Part shown: in pieces, positions 45,666 to 57,212 of the stretch
Layout of the letters: each line of letters starts with the position of its first letter
Position numbering within the stretch: the stretch's first letter is position 1
Origin: Annona cherimola
Lineage: Eukaryota > Streptophyta > Magnoliopsida > Magnoliales > Annonaceae
DNA: 64,000 nucleotides
Assembly (NCBI GenBank): GCA_030490835.1
Contig: CM059974.1
Coordinates: 7,447,501-7,511,500, forward strand
Reading direction: 5' to 3'
Position numbers and translations under genes: made by a program
Notes under the pieces: generated by a model
What the model saw: the letters and a program-made list of their open reading frames with translations, nothing else
Told to the model about the DNA's origin: nothing
Database searches by the model: none

Positions 45666-46873
45666 GAGTGCATGCCTATCCATTGTTGCAAGTATAGAGC
45701 CATGGGGACCTCGAAGTTGAGCTGGGTCTCAGTGGCTAGCTTCTGGGGTGCGAGCGCATCCTCGGCCGGCGCCGGCATGTTGAGATCGAGGGGCTCTGGT
45801 TTGTTGACGATTGGTCTTGGCTGGAGCTGCTGGCTGCTGTGATCTTGCAGCTGATGGAACCTGGCAATGGAAGTGTCGGGGCAGTTGGAAGTGACCCAAT
45901 GGCAGCGCTTGTGGCCGCCCAACGCCTGTCCCGACGTGAAAATCCGGTGGCATATCGAGCACTCATGCACCTTGGATTTCCTTTTCGAAGGGATGGAAGG
46001 CGCGATGGGGGCTTCAGCTTGTTCGAATGCGGCGGCGATGGCGGTCTTTGGTGGCATCAAAAACTCGTCGTGGGTGATCACGTCTTCCTCCACGATGCTT
46101 TCTTCGTGGTCATCCAGCTTGGCCGCGTAGCATCCTTTCACCTTCTTGTGGCTGGCCCTGTGTCCGCCCAAAGCCTGGTGCGAGCTGAACACCTTCTTGC
46201 ACGCCTTGCATTCGAACATCCCCTTGGCTGCCACCTTGGCCTTCTCCACGGGCGCCGGGCTCGACTCCGCAACCACAACAGGCCAATTCCGCTGCTGCTG
46301 CCGCTCCTCCTCCTTGCTGGCCGACGCGCACGACTCCTCCGGCTCCACCACCATCGGATCCACCCTCGCCGCCGAGAGCATGACCAGCCAATTCGCCAAG
46401 TCCTCCTCCTCGCTCGAAGGGCAATTCATGTTGAGATTCCCCATCTTCACCACCCGCCTCGACCGCTTTCCCTTGGACCACCCACAGCAACCCTTCTGCC
46501 CCACCCCCTCCTCCTCGTCCGATCCCGGCGATGATACTAGCGACTCTTCCCCGTCCTCCAAGCTGCACTTCCCGTGCTCCAAGAACGACTTCCATGACAC
46601 GAACTCCTTGCCGCAGTTCCTGCACATCCTACAGCTCTTTAGACGGTTGGGATTCGTTCTCAGGGCGTACATCCTCTTGCTCCCCACCTGCGGATTCTCA
46701 CCAAGCTTGTCTTCCCAGTCGCTGGCCTGGTCGTCGTCGTCGATGTGGCTAGGCTCGTCGCCGATACCGTGTGCTCTCATGTGGCCTCCTAAAGCTCTAC
46801 CACATACAAATCCTTTCCCGCAAATCCTACAATAGTGCTTGAAGCTCTGCTCCTGTTCCATAGCTACAGCCAT
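45467..46873 (-). CDS. ZAT-type C2H2 zinc-finger transcriptional repressor, four fingers
   Basis: The 468-residue, intronless frame has four zinc-binding units. Finger 1 is N-terminal (C15, C18, H31, H35; RALGGH). Unit 2 is a divergent C2HC type (C84, C87, H100, C103; KSFLEH replaces QALGGH). Finger 3 (C222, C225, H238, H242) and finger 4 (C305, C308, H321, H325) have QALGGH. EEEDLANWLVMLS (155-167) is the family's Leu-rich box, and PLDLNMPAP (361-369) is an EAR repression motif. A basic stretch at 135-141 is a possible nuclear signal. A 13-residue Asn run (404-416) comes from a TTG/AAC repeat. The architecture fits plant C1-class Q-type repressors; I infer a nuclear DNA-binding repressor. 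A second ATG four codons in (46861) could also start translation; the first has a good G at +4. Confidence 0.95.
45625..45665. repeat. Coding (TTG)n microsatellite, poly-Asn
   Basis: About 13 tandem trinucleotides on the plus strand encode Asn 404-416 of the four-finger protein. Length changes would alter the poly-Asn tract without shifting frame. Confidence 0.9.
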
Positions 46874-47000
46874 CGATACATATACACACTACCCGAATGG
46901 ATAGATAGATGGCGAGTGATGATATTGAGAGAGAGAGAGAGAGAGAGGAGAGAGATGGGGTGTTTTGGGCGGTGATCTTGTAGTTGTGGGCGTTGTTGAT
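46874..47000 (-). promoter_or_regulatory. CT-rich 5' leader with (GA)n tract
   Basis: Directly upstream of the four-finger gene the plus strand carries a (GA)n run at about 46927-46953, which is (CT)n on the coding strand. CT/GA repeats are common in plant 5' leaders. The transcription start was not located. Confidence 0.5.
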
Positions 47001-49173
47001 TTGTATGGTGTGTGTGGATCATGTGATTGCTGTTAGAGAGAGTTGCTTAGTTGAGGTGTTGGTTAGTTGTGGATGAATGGAAAGAGGGAGTGTAATTTGG
47101 GTTGGTGACAAGTGGAAGGAGGAGGGAGGGAGGAAGACTTTTTCCAAGTGTATGTGGTTTTCTCGGGTTGTCAACGGTCAACCTTACCGGAGGAGGGGTG
47201 CGCATGTCAGTTTTGCGGGACTGAGGGATGATGCATGGGTTGTAACTGCCCACCTATTCATATCCCTTCAATTCCAAGCCAAGAAAACAAGCTAACTCCT
47301 CATCGATCGGTTGTTCCTTCTCTTTTCCTGCTTCCAATGCTAGGAGTGACAAGCATCATTTCTACACCCACCATCTCTAGCTAATTGCACCAACGCCTGT
47401 TTTTCCGGTGCAAATTGAATACATTAACGTAACAGAATTCCTTTAATCATGCAAAGACTGAAAAAAAAAATTCATTTTTTAACACCTGGATGAGCTTAGA
47501 GGTAGAATTAGAAGTTAATTAATGTTCTTGATTACTTGGTAGTTCCAATCCTCCCCAAGTCCTCCTCCTCCCAGTGTTGGGCAGTATATGATGGTTTATT
47601 CCTAGAGCAGAGCATCAAAGTGCAGTGACATGTGGGGCTATAGAAAGTGAACACTGAAATTTTTGAGTCCCAGTGTTGGTCTTATTGCCTTGATACACTT
47701 GAACATGAGAAGCATCCAGACCCAGACAGTTCAGCAATGGAGGAAAGTAATTAATGGTCCACCCAATTCCACTTAATACCGTCTGATATCGTTTTTTTCT
47801 CTCTACGGACCAAAATTTGGGATTTTTAATAATGTCCACGAATTGCAGCGTGGGCTTGCAGTTGCTTTGGAGTCCAACAGGTCACGTGAGAGATGAGGTT
47901 TGCCGTTTGCTGGTGGAGGAGCTTTCGAACGTTGCGAGCCACGTGGGTCGTCCTCGGACCGTGTCGCTCGCGCCCTTTGCGCACGTGCTACTGAAGCGGG
48001 GGATTTTCCGCCTCACACGCATATTCGAGGGCTGGCCTCGTCCGATCGAGTCAAGCAAGTACGTGCTGCACGGCAGCCTGCTTTCACTTGGCCTTGGCTC
48101 CCGGCTACTGCGGGCCTTTGCCCGCCTGCCCATTCGGACCAGAGACTGTCCAGCAGTATCAGAGCTTTGTGCAGCGCGTACAGACCACAAGGATTTGGCT
48201 TGATTATCATATTCTCCGTTCAATTGCTCCCTAGTGTGACTATTATAATTTCATCGAAAAATTACGTAACTTTCAAACAATTTTATTCCTCTTGTTGATT
48301 TTTTTTTCAAATAAAATTTCCGCATGGTGGTGATTGTAAAGGGAGATCTAGACAGGCTCCTTAATTTTCTCCACCTGTGCGATTTGCAGCCGCTGGTGCG
48401 GGAAGCATCAAATCGCCAGCCTACCAAACTACCGAGGAGCCGGGCTTTTCTCTTTTAGGCACGTGATACCGCAGGCACTGTGGCGCGTCCTGGGCCTTCT
48501 GGCTGTTAGCACGCATAAAAGCGTGAGCATAACAAAACTCATGCACTTGTGAGAGCAGCCCTTTATTTTTCCTTATTTTTAATTATATGTGTGTGTATAT
48601 ATATATTTGATGGACGGTACAGCAATCCCGCCTCGGTGCACAGACGAAGATTGATACAATGTTGTTCGTCTCTTATTCGTGTCTCATGAATAGACCGTGT
48701 GGATTAACACTTATCAAGCACATAGACCCAGGTAATTTAGCCTCTTATATTATGTTTGTTCAAATCTTAAACAGGGTGAAAATGGAATGAAGATTTGATA
48801 GAATTCCCTGCTTATTAAAAATATTTATTGCATTTTCAACAAAATAAAAACCTATTAATTCCATTTACATTTTTCCATTTGAAGGTATTATTTTTTCATT
48901 CCCAACACGCACTAACATTTTTTTTCTACTCCATATCATCATTCCATCCAAACCATAAACAGCTAAAGAACCAGCATTAGTCAATTCATTTTGTCGCATC
49001 ATAAGATCATCTTTACGTCTTGTGACTGGGAACTCGCGCGTGAAAAAAAAAAATTCCGCTTCCAGGCGTCTTTACGCTCCAAATGGAGATCATTACCCCT
49101 CAAAACTTTGTAGCTCTGACTTAGAAGGTAATGGTCATTCATCTCTTAAATCCCAACTAGATAAACTTATACG
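47001..49173. other. Intergenic region, no gene seen
   Basis: The 47.82-48.22 kb stretch is GC-richer and open in several frames on both strands, but no frame has a recognisable motif. 48.78-48.96 kb is AT-rich and may be a decayed MITE. The first few hundred bases are probably distal promoter of the four-finger gene. Confidence 0.4.
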
Positions 49174-50096
49174 TTCGGGTGCAATTTGGGCAGGGTTGAG
49201 ACTCGAGCTCCGCCCACCGAGCCTAATATGAACAGGGTTGAAATTTGCTTTTTTTGTACCCGAACTTAAGGAACCCGATTTGTAAATATGATAAAATTAG
49301 GATTCAAGTGATCCCAAGTCCGATTTTTCATTTTATATTTATTATAAAATATATTATATATATACTATTTAAACAATATTTCTTTATATTTTTATATTTT
49401 ATACTATTTATATCTATATTTAAATACGTGTTTAGTATATTGTAATTCTACTATAAATAAAGTATATTGTTTTTATTTATACTTGTCTTTTATTTCTATC
49501 ATTTACTTTTACATTATTACTTTTTTATCTTGTTTTGTATGTTAATTTTTTTTATAGAATTATATTACTATTTTAAAAAAATGTAGTTTGATTATGGGTG
49601 TGTTTGGGAATAGATAAAACTTTTGATGAAAAGTTGTAGATATGAGAAGTTATCAAATAATGTGATATGATAGGGATAATGATGATGAATAAATAGGATA
49701 AAGTTAAAATAGATAGGTTAGTTGTGTAAAAATGATTGAAAAGTATGGTAGTTGTATAGAAAAATGTGAAGAAATGATTAAAAAATATAGTAGTTGTGGA
49801 GAGTAAAAAGTTTTAGATTGAAAAGTTTTAACTTGACAACTTTTTGTTGTTGCCAAACACACCCTATATTATTATTATGTTTACTAACATGATTTATTAT
49901 TATTATTTATTCATATGAAATTCTAAACATATTAATCTTAAATAAAATGCAAATTCATCAACGTAAAATTCTAGCCCGAAATTTAACCCGAACTTGATTT
50001 TTAAAAATAAAGTTAGGATTTAACTTTTACAAATAGGGTTAGAATTTATGTTCTATAAATAGGGTTAGAATTAGAGTTGATGTGAACCCAACCCTA
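49174..50096. mobile_element. Non-autonomous hAT element with a nested MITE
   Basis: The element is closely related to 6298-6988 (same subterminal motifs and AT-rich interior). An 8-bp duplication, CTTATACG, flanks it perfectly (49166-49173 and 50097-50104). The left end GGGTGCAATTTGGGC keeps the TIR; the right TIR has decayed. A Tourist-like MITE is inserted at 49596-49864. No transposase. Confidence 0.88.
49596..49864. mobile_element. Tourist-like MITE nested in hAT
   Basis: It starts GGGTGTGTTTGGG and ends CCAAACACACCC, with TAT on both sides. The corresponding place in the related hAT copy (near 6720-6740) lacks it, reading TTTGATTATGTATTATTATG, so the insertion point is directly visible. 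The family is that of 15696-15986. Confidence 0.92.
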
Positions 50097-50528
50097 CTTA
50101 TACGGTTTAATTTCAATACTGTGAAAACCATTTTTTCCCTGGTTTTTAAGGAAGATATTTATCTATTAAGATTGCATCCCCTGTTTAAAAATAAATTCAC
50201 TAACTCTTGTATTTTGCACTATATCACCCATTCTGCAAACAAACCAATCGAAAATAGCATTTTGGGATAACTATTAAATTTTAAATATTAATAAAATATT
50301 CGCTATAAGTAGTGTAAAAGTACGCTGCATTTGATCCAAATTTAGTCTAATCTTTAGTTATATTTAAATAAATATGAAACGCAGTTGTAAGGAGGTTGTG
50401 CATTCTCCAGGTATTTTAATTATAGCTGCTGGCACGTACCAAGATTTTTACGTACAGCACAACAAAAAAAAGGGGGGTAAAAAAAAAGATTCACGTAAAG
50501 CACCCGAATCGCCAGAGCTTGCTGGAGG
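50097..50528. other. Spacer between hAT elements, nothing identified
   Basis: AT-rich spacer with a short plus-strand frame at 50374-50568 that runs into the next transposon and is not supported. GCTGGAGG at 50521-50528 is the left target copy of the next element. Confidence 0.45.
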
Positions 50529-51093
50529 CAGGGATGTTAACGAATGGGTTGAACGGGTTGGAGCCTAATCCTAAACCTAATCCATTTAATATATCTCAAC
50601 CCTAATCCGTTTATTAACCCATTTAAAAAACTTCAACCCTAACCCATTTACAACCCATTTAATAAACGGGTTAACGGGTTGTTAACGGGTTGTGTTTGTT
50701 ACTAATTTTCATGCTAAAAATCTTTAATAAAGTCTGTAAATTTAAATAAATTAAATAATTCGAAGCTAACATACCTGAATTTAATTTATTTTGGCTTGAA
50801 AACATCAGCTCCAATCTCAAGTCATCTCTTTAATGTCAATTCCTGTTATAAATATTACATATATATATTATAATATATTATATTAAATGAGTTATACGGG
50901 TTGAACGGGTTAAATAAACGGGTTGGACGGGTTGACGGGTTGCGAAGCCTCAATCCTAATCCGTTTATTTAATTAAATAGTTGAACGGATTGGCGGATCA
51001 TATCTCATTTATTCAAAAATCTCAACCCAAACCCATTTATTAACGGGTTGAACGAGCGGGTTAACAGGTTGACCATGACCATTAACACCCCTA
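50529..51093. mobile_element. Non-autonomous hAT element, AACGGGTT-rich
   Basis: It starts CAGGGATGTTAAC and ends ATTAACACCCCTA, imperfect inverted ends close to those of Ac-type hAT elements. More than a dozen AACGGGTT/AACCCATT-type motifs crowd both subterminal regions. The flanks GCTGGAGG and GTTGAAGG match at 6 of 8 bases, a decayed 8-bp duplication. No transposase. A relic of the same subfamily lies at 40497-40985. Confidence 0.85.
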
Positions 51094-51236
51094 GTTGAAG
51101 GTAGCTCGGAGCTGAGGACGGGCACGTATAGAACAAAAATTTTAACCATTTATTAGTCTCTTCTAGAAGCTTGGAGTCTTCCTGAAAAAATACAGCCGTT
51201 GGTAATTTTTTTAAAACTAAATAACATGATCCATAT

Positions 51237-51735
51237 ACAGAAATATATAGAAGAGGCCTTTGATATTTTTTTTGTAAATATGTTAATTTAGATATATTTA
51301 ATTAGCAACTAAAGTTTTACTAACTTTTGATACGATTATATTTTTTTATTTTTAAACCTAGGAGTATTGTCGTAATTTTTTTATATCTTTATAAAAAATA
51401 TATAAACATATAAAGATTAATAATCTTGGATTATAGACTAAATATATGTAAACTAATGTGTTTATAAAAAATGAAAATATATTAAACTACAACTACACGA
51501 CAATATAGAGAAGAGGCCTTTGATATTTTTTTTATAAATATTTTAATTTAGATATATTTAATTTGCAACTAAAGTTTTACTAACTTTTGATATGATTATA
51601 TTTTTTATTTTTAAACATAGGAGTATCGTAGTAAATTTTTAATATCTTTATAAAAAATATATAAACATATAAACATTAATATGTAAACTAATATTAAACT
51701 AATATGTTTATAAAAATGAAAAATATATTAAACTG
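51237..51735. repeat. Two tandem copies of a foldback-type unit, about 265 bp
   Basis: The unit beginning AGAAGAGGCCTTTGATATTTT occurs at about 51240 and again at about 51506, each followed by the same roughly 230 bp (GCAACTAAAGTTTTACTAAC block). Each unit is partly self-complementary, and the inner blocks resemble the arms of the 41621-42018 foldback. Confidence 0.75.
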
Positions 51736-51859
51736 CACCTACATGTAGAAAGTAATCCCTAAAAATACATCATGTTTTTTCCCTAAAAACATGGACAACG
51801 CTAATGCTTATGTTATATATTAAATTTGGAACATTGATACTGTACACTCGAGTGAATTT

Positions 51860-52180
51860 AGATTTGGTGTACTTGGATGCAAAATTCATTTTTTAAATTA
51901 TTTATATAATTGTTAAACCAAGTGTATTTAACATATGTATAAAATTTTATCTTTTTTAAATTTATAAATATTTTTTGAATTTTTTAAAAATAATTGAGTA
52001 AAATGCCTCTATTTTAAAAAAAATTATCTAGGAATATCGAAAAATGGTAAAAAATTATCTTATATCTTAAATACACTTAGAAGAATTATATAATTTTTTT
52101 AAAACAAAAAAAAAAAGATAAATGCATATCAAAGCTAACTACACTTAGGTGCACTTCATCAAAAACTTTAAATTTCAACA
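51860..52180. mobile_element. AT-rich foldback relic
   Basis: Blocks near 51900-51960 and 52060-52130 are inverted copies of each other (AGTGTATTTAACATATG against its complement). Boundaries are approximate and the class is unknown. Confidence 0.4.
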
Positions 52181-52937
52181 TCATTGGAAAACTATGATTA
52201 AGATATATTCTGTTTTAATTATCTTTTGAAAAATTAGATGGTAGCCACGCACAAATCATTGCAGGCCTAGCGAAATGTCGTCCAGTTCCAGGTCTTCTAT
52301 TTCCAGTTCGTTCGGGAATTGGGATCGTCAAAGTGAGGAGCAAGGCCAGTCGTTCTTCCACGTGGAGGGGCTAACTAATTTGTTGCATATCTTCGAAGTA
52401 GTTGGATACGCAAATGCGTACATGCACAATAAACATGCAGAGTCAAGGACAGATGGGGCCACGTAAACAGTTTTATATGTACGGGCGAGGTTATTTCAAT
52501 TTCTCTATCGATTTCCAGAAGATTGAATTTTGTCCGTCGGTATAGAGTAGTTTTTCCAGGACGAAAGTGCTGTCCGTTGGACAAGTGCTGTAAAGTGTGG
52601 ACTGGGCAAAAGGGCTGCAGATGTAATTTCCGGCCCATTCTCGAGACAAAGTGCATGTTTGAGTTTGAGCCCAGTCCACTATACTACAGTTGCTCGCCGC
52701 ATTCGCTGTTATCACCCTACAGTTATGGGACGTCGCAAAGGGCCGAAGGACTCAAAACCGGAGGAGAATTAAAAAATGTATTAAAGATATGAAATCTCAT
52801 CTCGTATACGTCCATTCAAGCAAGATTCTCTGAAACACCTGAAATTCTTGAATGAAATGTGTACGAAATGTGTATATAATTGGTCTTTTTCATTCCTATA
52901 ATAGCTTTTCAATTTCAAATATAATATTTTCAAGGCT
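52181..52937. other. Intergenic spacer, no gene seen
   Basis: Moderate-GC DNA at 52.25-52.78 kb with short frames on both strands and no motif. A Ser-rich 63-codon frame at 52275-52466 is not supported. Confidence 0.4.
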
Positions 52938-54093
52938 AATTTGCATATATATACTCACTTAGTTTGACGCTAATTGCAAATATACCCGTGCAGTTTCATG
53001 AATTGCATATTATCTTCGCATAGTTTCACCACAATTGCGTATGACCCTACGTCGTTACCTATCGTTAATATCCGACTTTATATTTTAAAAAATGACAAAA
53101 ATGCCCTCATTGTTATGCATAGTTTTGTGGGGGGCAATATGTAATTTTGGTGAAACTATGTAGGGGTGCAACTTGAGTAGGGTACTCACCGACCCGACCC
53201 GACCCGACCTTAATTTGGGTAGGATATGGTAGAAAATATTACCTATGGGTATGGGTATAGTACAAATTATTACCCGCCTCCTCAAATAGGGTACGGGTAT
53301 AGTAAATACGTTGGATACCCAACACCAACCTGCATAGATACTCATATGGATAATTAATTAGGTACATAATTATGTATATGTATATGTATATATATATATA
53401 TATTATGTATTATGCTTTGTTTTTGACATCTTATGTGTACACATATTTTAACAAATTCAAATTTAAATGAATTTTTTACCTTGCAAATTATAAATTTAAT
53501 GAATTTATATATATGTTATTGACTTTCAAAAGACTTATAAATACGCTTGTGACTTATGATTATAATATATTAATAATTTTGATGGTCTATGCTTCGTATT
53601 TTTATATAATAATATAAACAATAATATATGTACTTATGATTTTAAAACATAAATAGTATTATTTTACATTATTTAAAATAATATAAAAAAATTTAAAAAA
53701 TATTATATTTGAGTATTAAATTAACCGATTTAGAAACCGGAACCGACCTTATGTGTAATGGGTAGGGTAGGGTATACTAAGAACCGAACCAACAAATTGA
53801 TAAGGTATGTTAGGCATTTTATAAATAGGGTACGGGTAGGGTATACCATTATCTGAACTAAATCGACCCGAGTTGCACCACTAAAACTATGTAATGGTGA
53901 TATAAAATTCGTAAAACTACAGATAAGGACATTTTTGTTATTTTTTAAAATATAACATTAGATATTAACGGCAAGTAACGGTGTGGGGTAATACGCAATT
54001 TCGATGAAACTACGTAGGGGTAATATGCAACTTCTAAAATTATGTGAATATATCTACAATTAACGTTAAACTATGTGGGTATATATGCAAAAT
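52938..54093. mobile_element. Foldback element split by a nested hAT
   Basis: The left arm (52938-53152) and right arm (53892-54093) are reverse complements: TTTGCATATATATACTCACT and the opposing GTGGGTATATATGCAAAATT, with inner blocks such as AATTGCGTATnACCC and TATTTTAAAAAATnACAAAAATG. Removing the hAT at 53161-53883 restores a hairpin of about 430 bp. Non-coding. Confidence 0.82.
53161..53883. mobile_element. Non-autonomous hAT nested in the foldback
   Basis: It starts TAGGGGTGCAACTTGAG and ends with the inverted GAGTTGCACCACTA. A perfect 8-bp duplication, AAACTATG, flanks it (53153-53160 and 53884-53891). GACCCGACCCGACCCGACC motifs occur just inside the left end and GGGTAGGGTAnnG motifs inside the right. 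A truncated copy in opposite orientation lies at 60401-61075. Confidence 0.93.
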
Positions 54094-54394
54094 TTTCTTT
54101 CAATATATATTTTTCATTTGCAATACTCGTAATTACATTTCCATTTTACTTTTCCACCCTATTCAAATACTTTGAATCCTTAAGAACAAGGATGGTAGAA
54201 TAATACCACCAAGAGCGTGCTTTGGTTGCAACTCGTGCGGGTCCATTATTGGCCGGCGATTGAAAATTTTTCATCCCTTATTTGAAGATTACGAATGTAC
54301 TTTTTTGTTAGTAAGATTATGAATATATTTAGATGTAATATAAGTTATCATGATATATAAATATCTATAAAAAAAGTAGCGAAGTAATAAAAAA
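54094..54394. other. Spacer, nothing identified
   Basis: Short AT-rich spacer between the foldback and the composite element. Confidence 0.4.
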
Positions 54395-55885
54395 GAAAAA
54401 ATTTCAAATATACTTTTGGAATTTTAACTTTAATTACTTATATACCCTTGAAATTTTTAAATTTTCTTTCGTACCCATGAATTTTCTTTATATTTCTTAT
54501 CATACCTATGGCCGTTAGAGTCCGTCGCGTATAGTTAAATTTTTTATTTTTAATATTTTTGACATGCCGAATTTACCCTTCACATCACCGCGTCGGATTC
54601 AGCAACATCAGTACATTGCAGATGCACGTAGCTGTGCATCATCTTCTCCTCCGAGCCTTAACACCACACAACACAACGGTGGCAATTGGAATGTCGCTCG
54701 GATCCGATCACCAGCATAGCTCTCTTTTTTTTTCTAACAATGCTCCGGTTGGCACCAGACGTGATCTCCGGGTTTGACTACCCAGTGCCTTCAATCGGTT
54801 TTCTTATCCGCCTTCATCCGATGAATAGTCTGTCGATCTTCACCATCATCGGCGAGAATAATGTCCATGAATCGTGTCCTGCTGTGTCATTTGCCCATTT
54901 GACATCTCCTTCGACAGCTATGACTGCTACATATGACCATGCAATCGCCAGCCGCTGGTAAGGAAACGGGGGGAAAAACCCATCACATGGCTGCGTTCTT
55001 GGCCAACCAGCTCGCTCCAAGCATCATGGGAATCATCCATGATGCCCCAAAATTGCAATTTCTCATACCAAACATCAGCACGATCATCGAGAGAGAAGCA
55101 AATTGAGGAGCAACGTTAATAGGAGGCTCCAATGGATGATAATCAGAAGTCTGGATGCCATGCTTGGAATTACCCATCAAAGGGGTCTAGATCGTAGAAA
55201 TTTTGCGGCCCTTCTAAAGACAGCGATTGCCAATGAAGCCCACATCCATATTCGAATTTTTCAATGAATTTTGTATGAGATTCCATCTAATTGAGACTTT
55301 GGAGAGAGCATCTGAAAGGATGCTAATAAGAGAAAAGGAGGGGAAAAACCCATGGAATAAGGAAGATGACAGAAGGTGAGCCCTCCAATGGGAACCATGT
55401 TGGCATCTCACCAATGACGGAAGGGAAAGACCAACGAATCTGGAAAACACAGGCAGGAATAGGCACTATTTCCCTGGAAAATTGAATTTGAAAAAAAAAA
55501 TAAAAAATTTTACTAGTTGATTGCAGCAGCCATGAAACATCGCTCATCCTCACCTCTAATCGGCAACCGACGATTTCAGAAATTTTGGGGTGCAAAAGAC
55601 TGTTGATGACAGCGTCAGATCTGCCGAGGGAACTGCTGCCGAAGTCAAGAAAATACAAGGGTGATTCGCAACAGAGTAGAAATTCGATGACATTGCGAAC
55701 AGGGACGTCGAGTTTGTCTCCGTTGGGAAGACAGCAGAAGGGTATGATAGTCATTCAAAACGTGGGCTAACGGCAGCTGTTGTTACCTCTGACAGCATTG
55801 GTACAAAAGGAATTTTGTCAATGGTACACGGGGAATTTTTAAAAATTCAAGCTAATGTTAAAATTCATGAATATATTTAGAATTT
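54395..55885. mobile_element. Composite inverted-repeat element carrying about 1.2 kb of cargo
   Basis: The ends (about 54395-54530 and 55785-55885) are imperfect inverted repeats, sharing GAATTTTAAC, AATTTTTAAA and CTTTnGTACC blocks and matching the 'last bases of TATACCC/GTACC' style of other foldbacks here. Between them, 54590-55770 is clearly less AT-rich and shows many open stretches on both strands, including a 143-codon minus-strand frame at 55323-55754 and a 65-codon one at 54983-55180. I recognise no protein. The simplest reading is a DNA transposon that captured non-transposon DNA, similar in principle to Pack-type elements, but an old insertion flanked by two unrelated MITEs is not excluded. 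Confidence 0.5.
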
Positions 55886-56776
55886 CACATTAAAAAACAT
55901 TAAAAAAATCACCCTGACTTTTGTCACCCGTCTCGTCACATGCTTTCGTAACCGTGGCTAACCAGGTTGTAAATTTACTAAATTGCCCATCTCATCTTCC
56001 GAACTTTAGCTTTGTAAGAGTCCGAGAGATGGCAGATGGAAACATGATAGCGAGTTTTTTGATTAATTAATTGAAATGTACTGGGCATAATTTGACGAAA
56101 ATAATTGAAACACTCTAGGTTTAATTGTTTGCAATTCGACATTGAAAGAGAAAATTATTGATAATAAAATTGTGTATCCAGAAATTGACGGGGGTGGAAT
56201 CAATGGACACTCTCTCCTCCCTCCCCCATTCCGTCACATTCTAAAACCCACGATGGACAGATCGGCTACGTGTTCAACCATGAAATGGTCGCCGAATTTC
56301 AGATTAATGTGCCGTTTCTCTAGCATGATTCGTGGGTTTCCAACTCTGTAACAATCGCCATGAAAATTAGCATGCTGCAATCCGTTTTTTAGAAGGGCTG
56401 CATCACTTAGAGCTTGCTAATTTAGCTGTTGCCAAAAAACAGGGGCGGTTGCTACGGTGATTTTGCAAATGGTTTCGCCCATCGTCGGAATTTTGTAAGG
56501 AGCAGGACCGCTGATTTTTATGGTTTTTTTCTGTTGCAGACGCTGCTGGATTTGGAGAGACGTGGGTTTTGAGTTGCGGCAGGTGACAGATTTTCAACAG
56601 TAGTGTCGCGTCTAATTGTGTGGTTTGCAGTGAGTATTTTAAAAAATTCATATCCGAAAATAAATTTGCACTTTATGGTTGACAAGTGGAAATTATTTAT
56701 TCGTGTGAATGACATTATATACAAGCTTAGTGGGTATATAAAGCATTTTTGAAACACAACATGTATATTTAAGATT
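55886..56776. other. Intergenic spacer, no gene seen
   Basis: Moderate-GC DNA at 56.2-56.65 kb with short frames on both strands. No recognisable motif. Confidence 0.4.
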
Positions 56777-57209
56777 AAGGCTTTTTTTTAATATACGCAT
56801 TGTTTTAACCTTGATCTCAAATATACATACTAAGTTTTTTAAAATTTCAAATATACACATTATGTTTACCGTAGTCGTAAGTTAATATCACTAGTTAATA
56901 TATTTCTATCAAATTTTGAACATAATTAAAAAAATGAATATTATAACTCCCTGACACACTAACCACACATGAGCTGTAAATTTAAAGGGCTGTTATTTGA
57001 CTTATTTCCCTTTCTTTGATTTTTATTTTTTATTGTTTCGTAACAAGTGTATTTTGGGCATTTACAAAAATTTAATTACCTGTTTTTAACGAAACGAACA
57101 TTTTTATAATTAACCACAAACACAGTAAATATATCAAAAATTCAAAATATATAGTGAGTATATTTGAAATTATGGTCAAACGTACTAAACATGTTTGAAA
57201 TAAACCCTT
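56777..57209. mobile_element. Foldback element (AAGGGTTT-AATATAC family), copy 1
   Basis: The two ends read AAGGCTTTTTTTTAATATAC and, reverse-complemented, AAGGGTTTATTTCAAACATG, and the arms remain complementary for about 100 bp (AACCnTGATCTCAAATATAC-like). AAGATT lies on both sides, a possible short duplication. A second member follows at once. Confidence 0.6.
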
Positions 57210-57212
57210 AAG

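Noticed and set aside
45839..46835. Long plus-strand frames (up to 231 codons) and a 171-codon minus frame
   Set aside because: They overlap the four-finger gene in other frames; composition is low-complexity and no domain is present.
47817..48298. GC-rich frames of 110-132 codons on both strands
   Set aside because: Overlapping frames on both strands, no motif and no splice or leader signal.
52275..52466. Ser-rich 63-codon plus-strand frame
   Set aside because: Low-complexity start, no motif and no exon partner.
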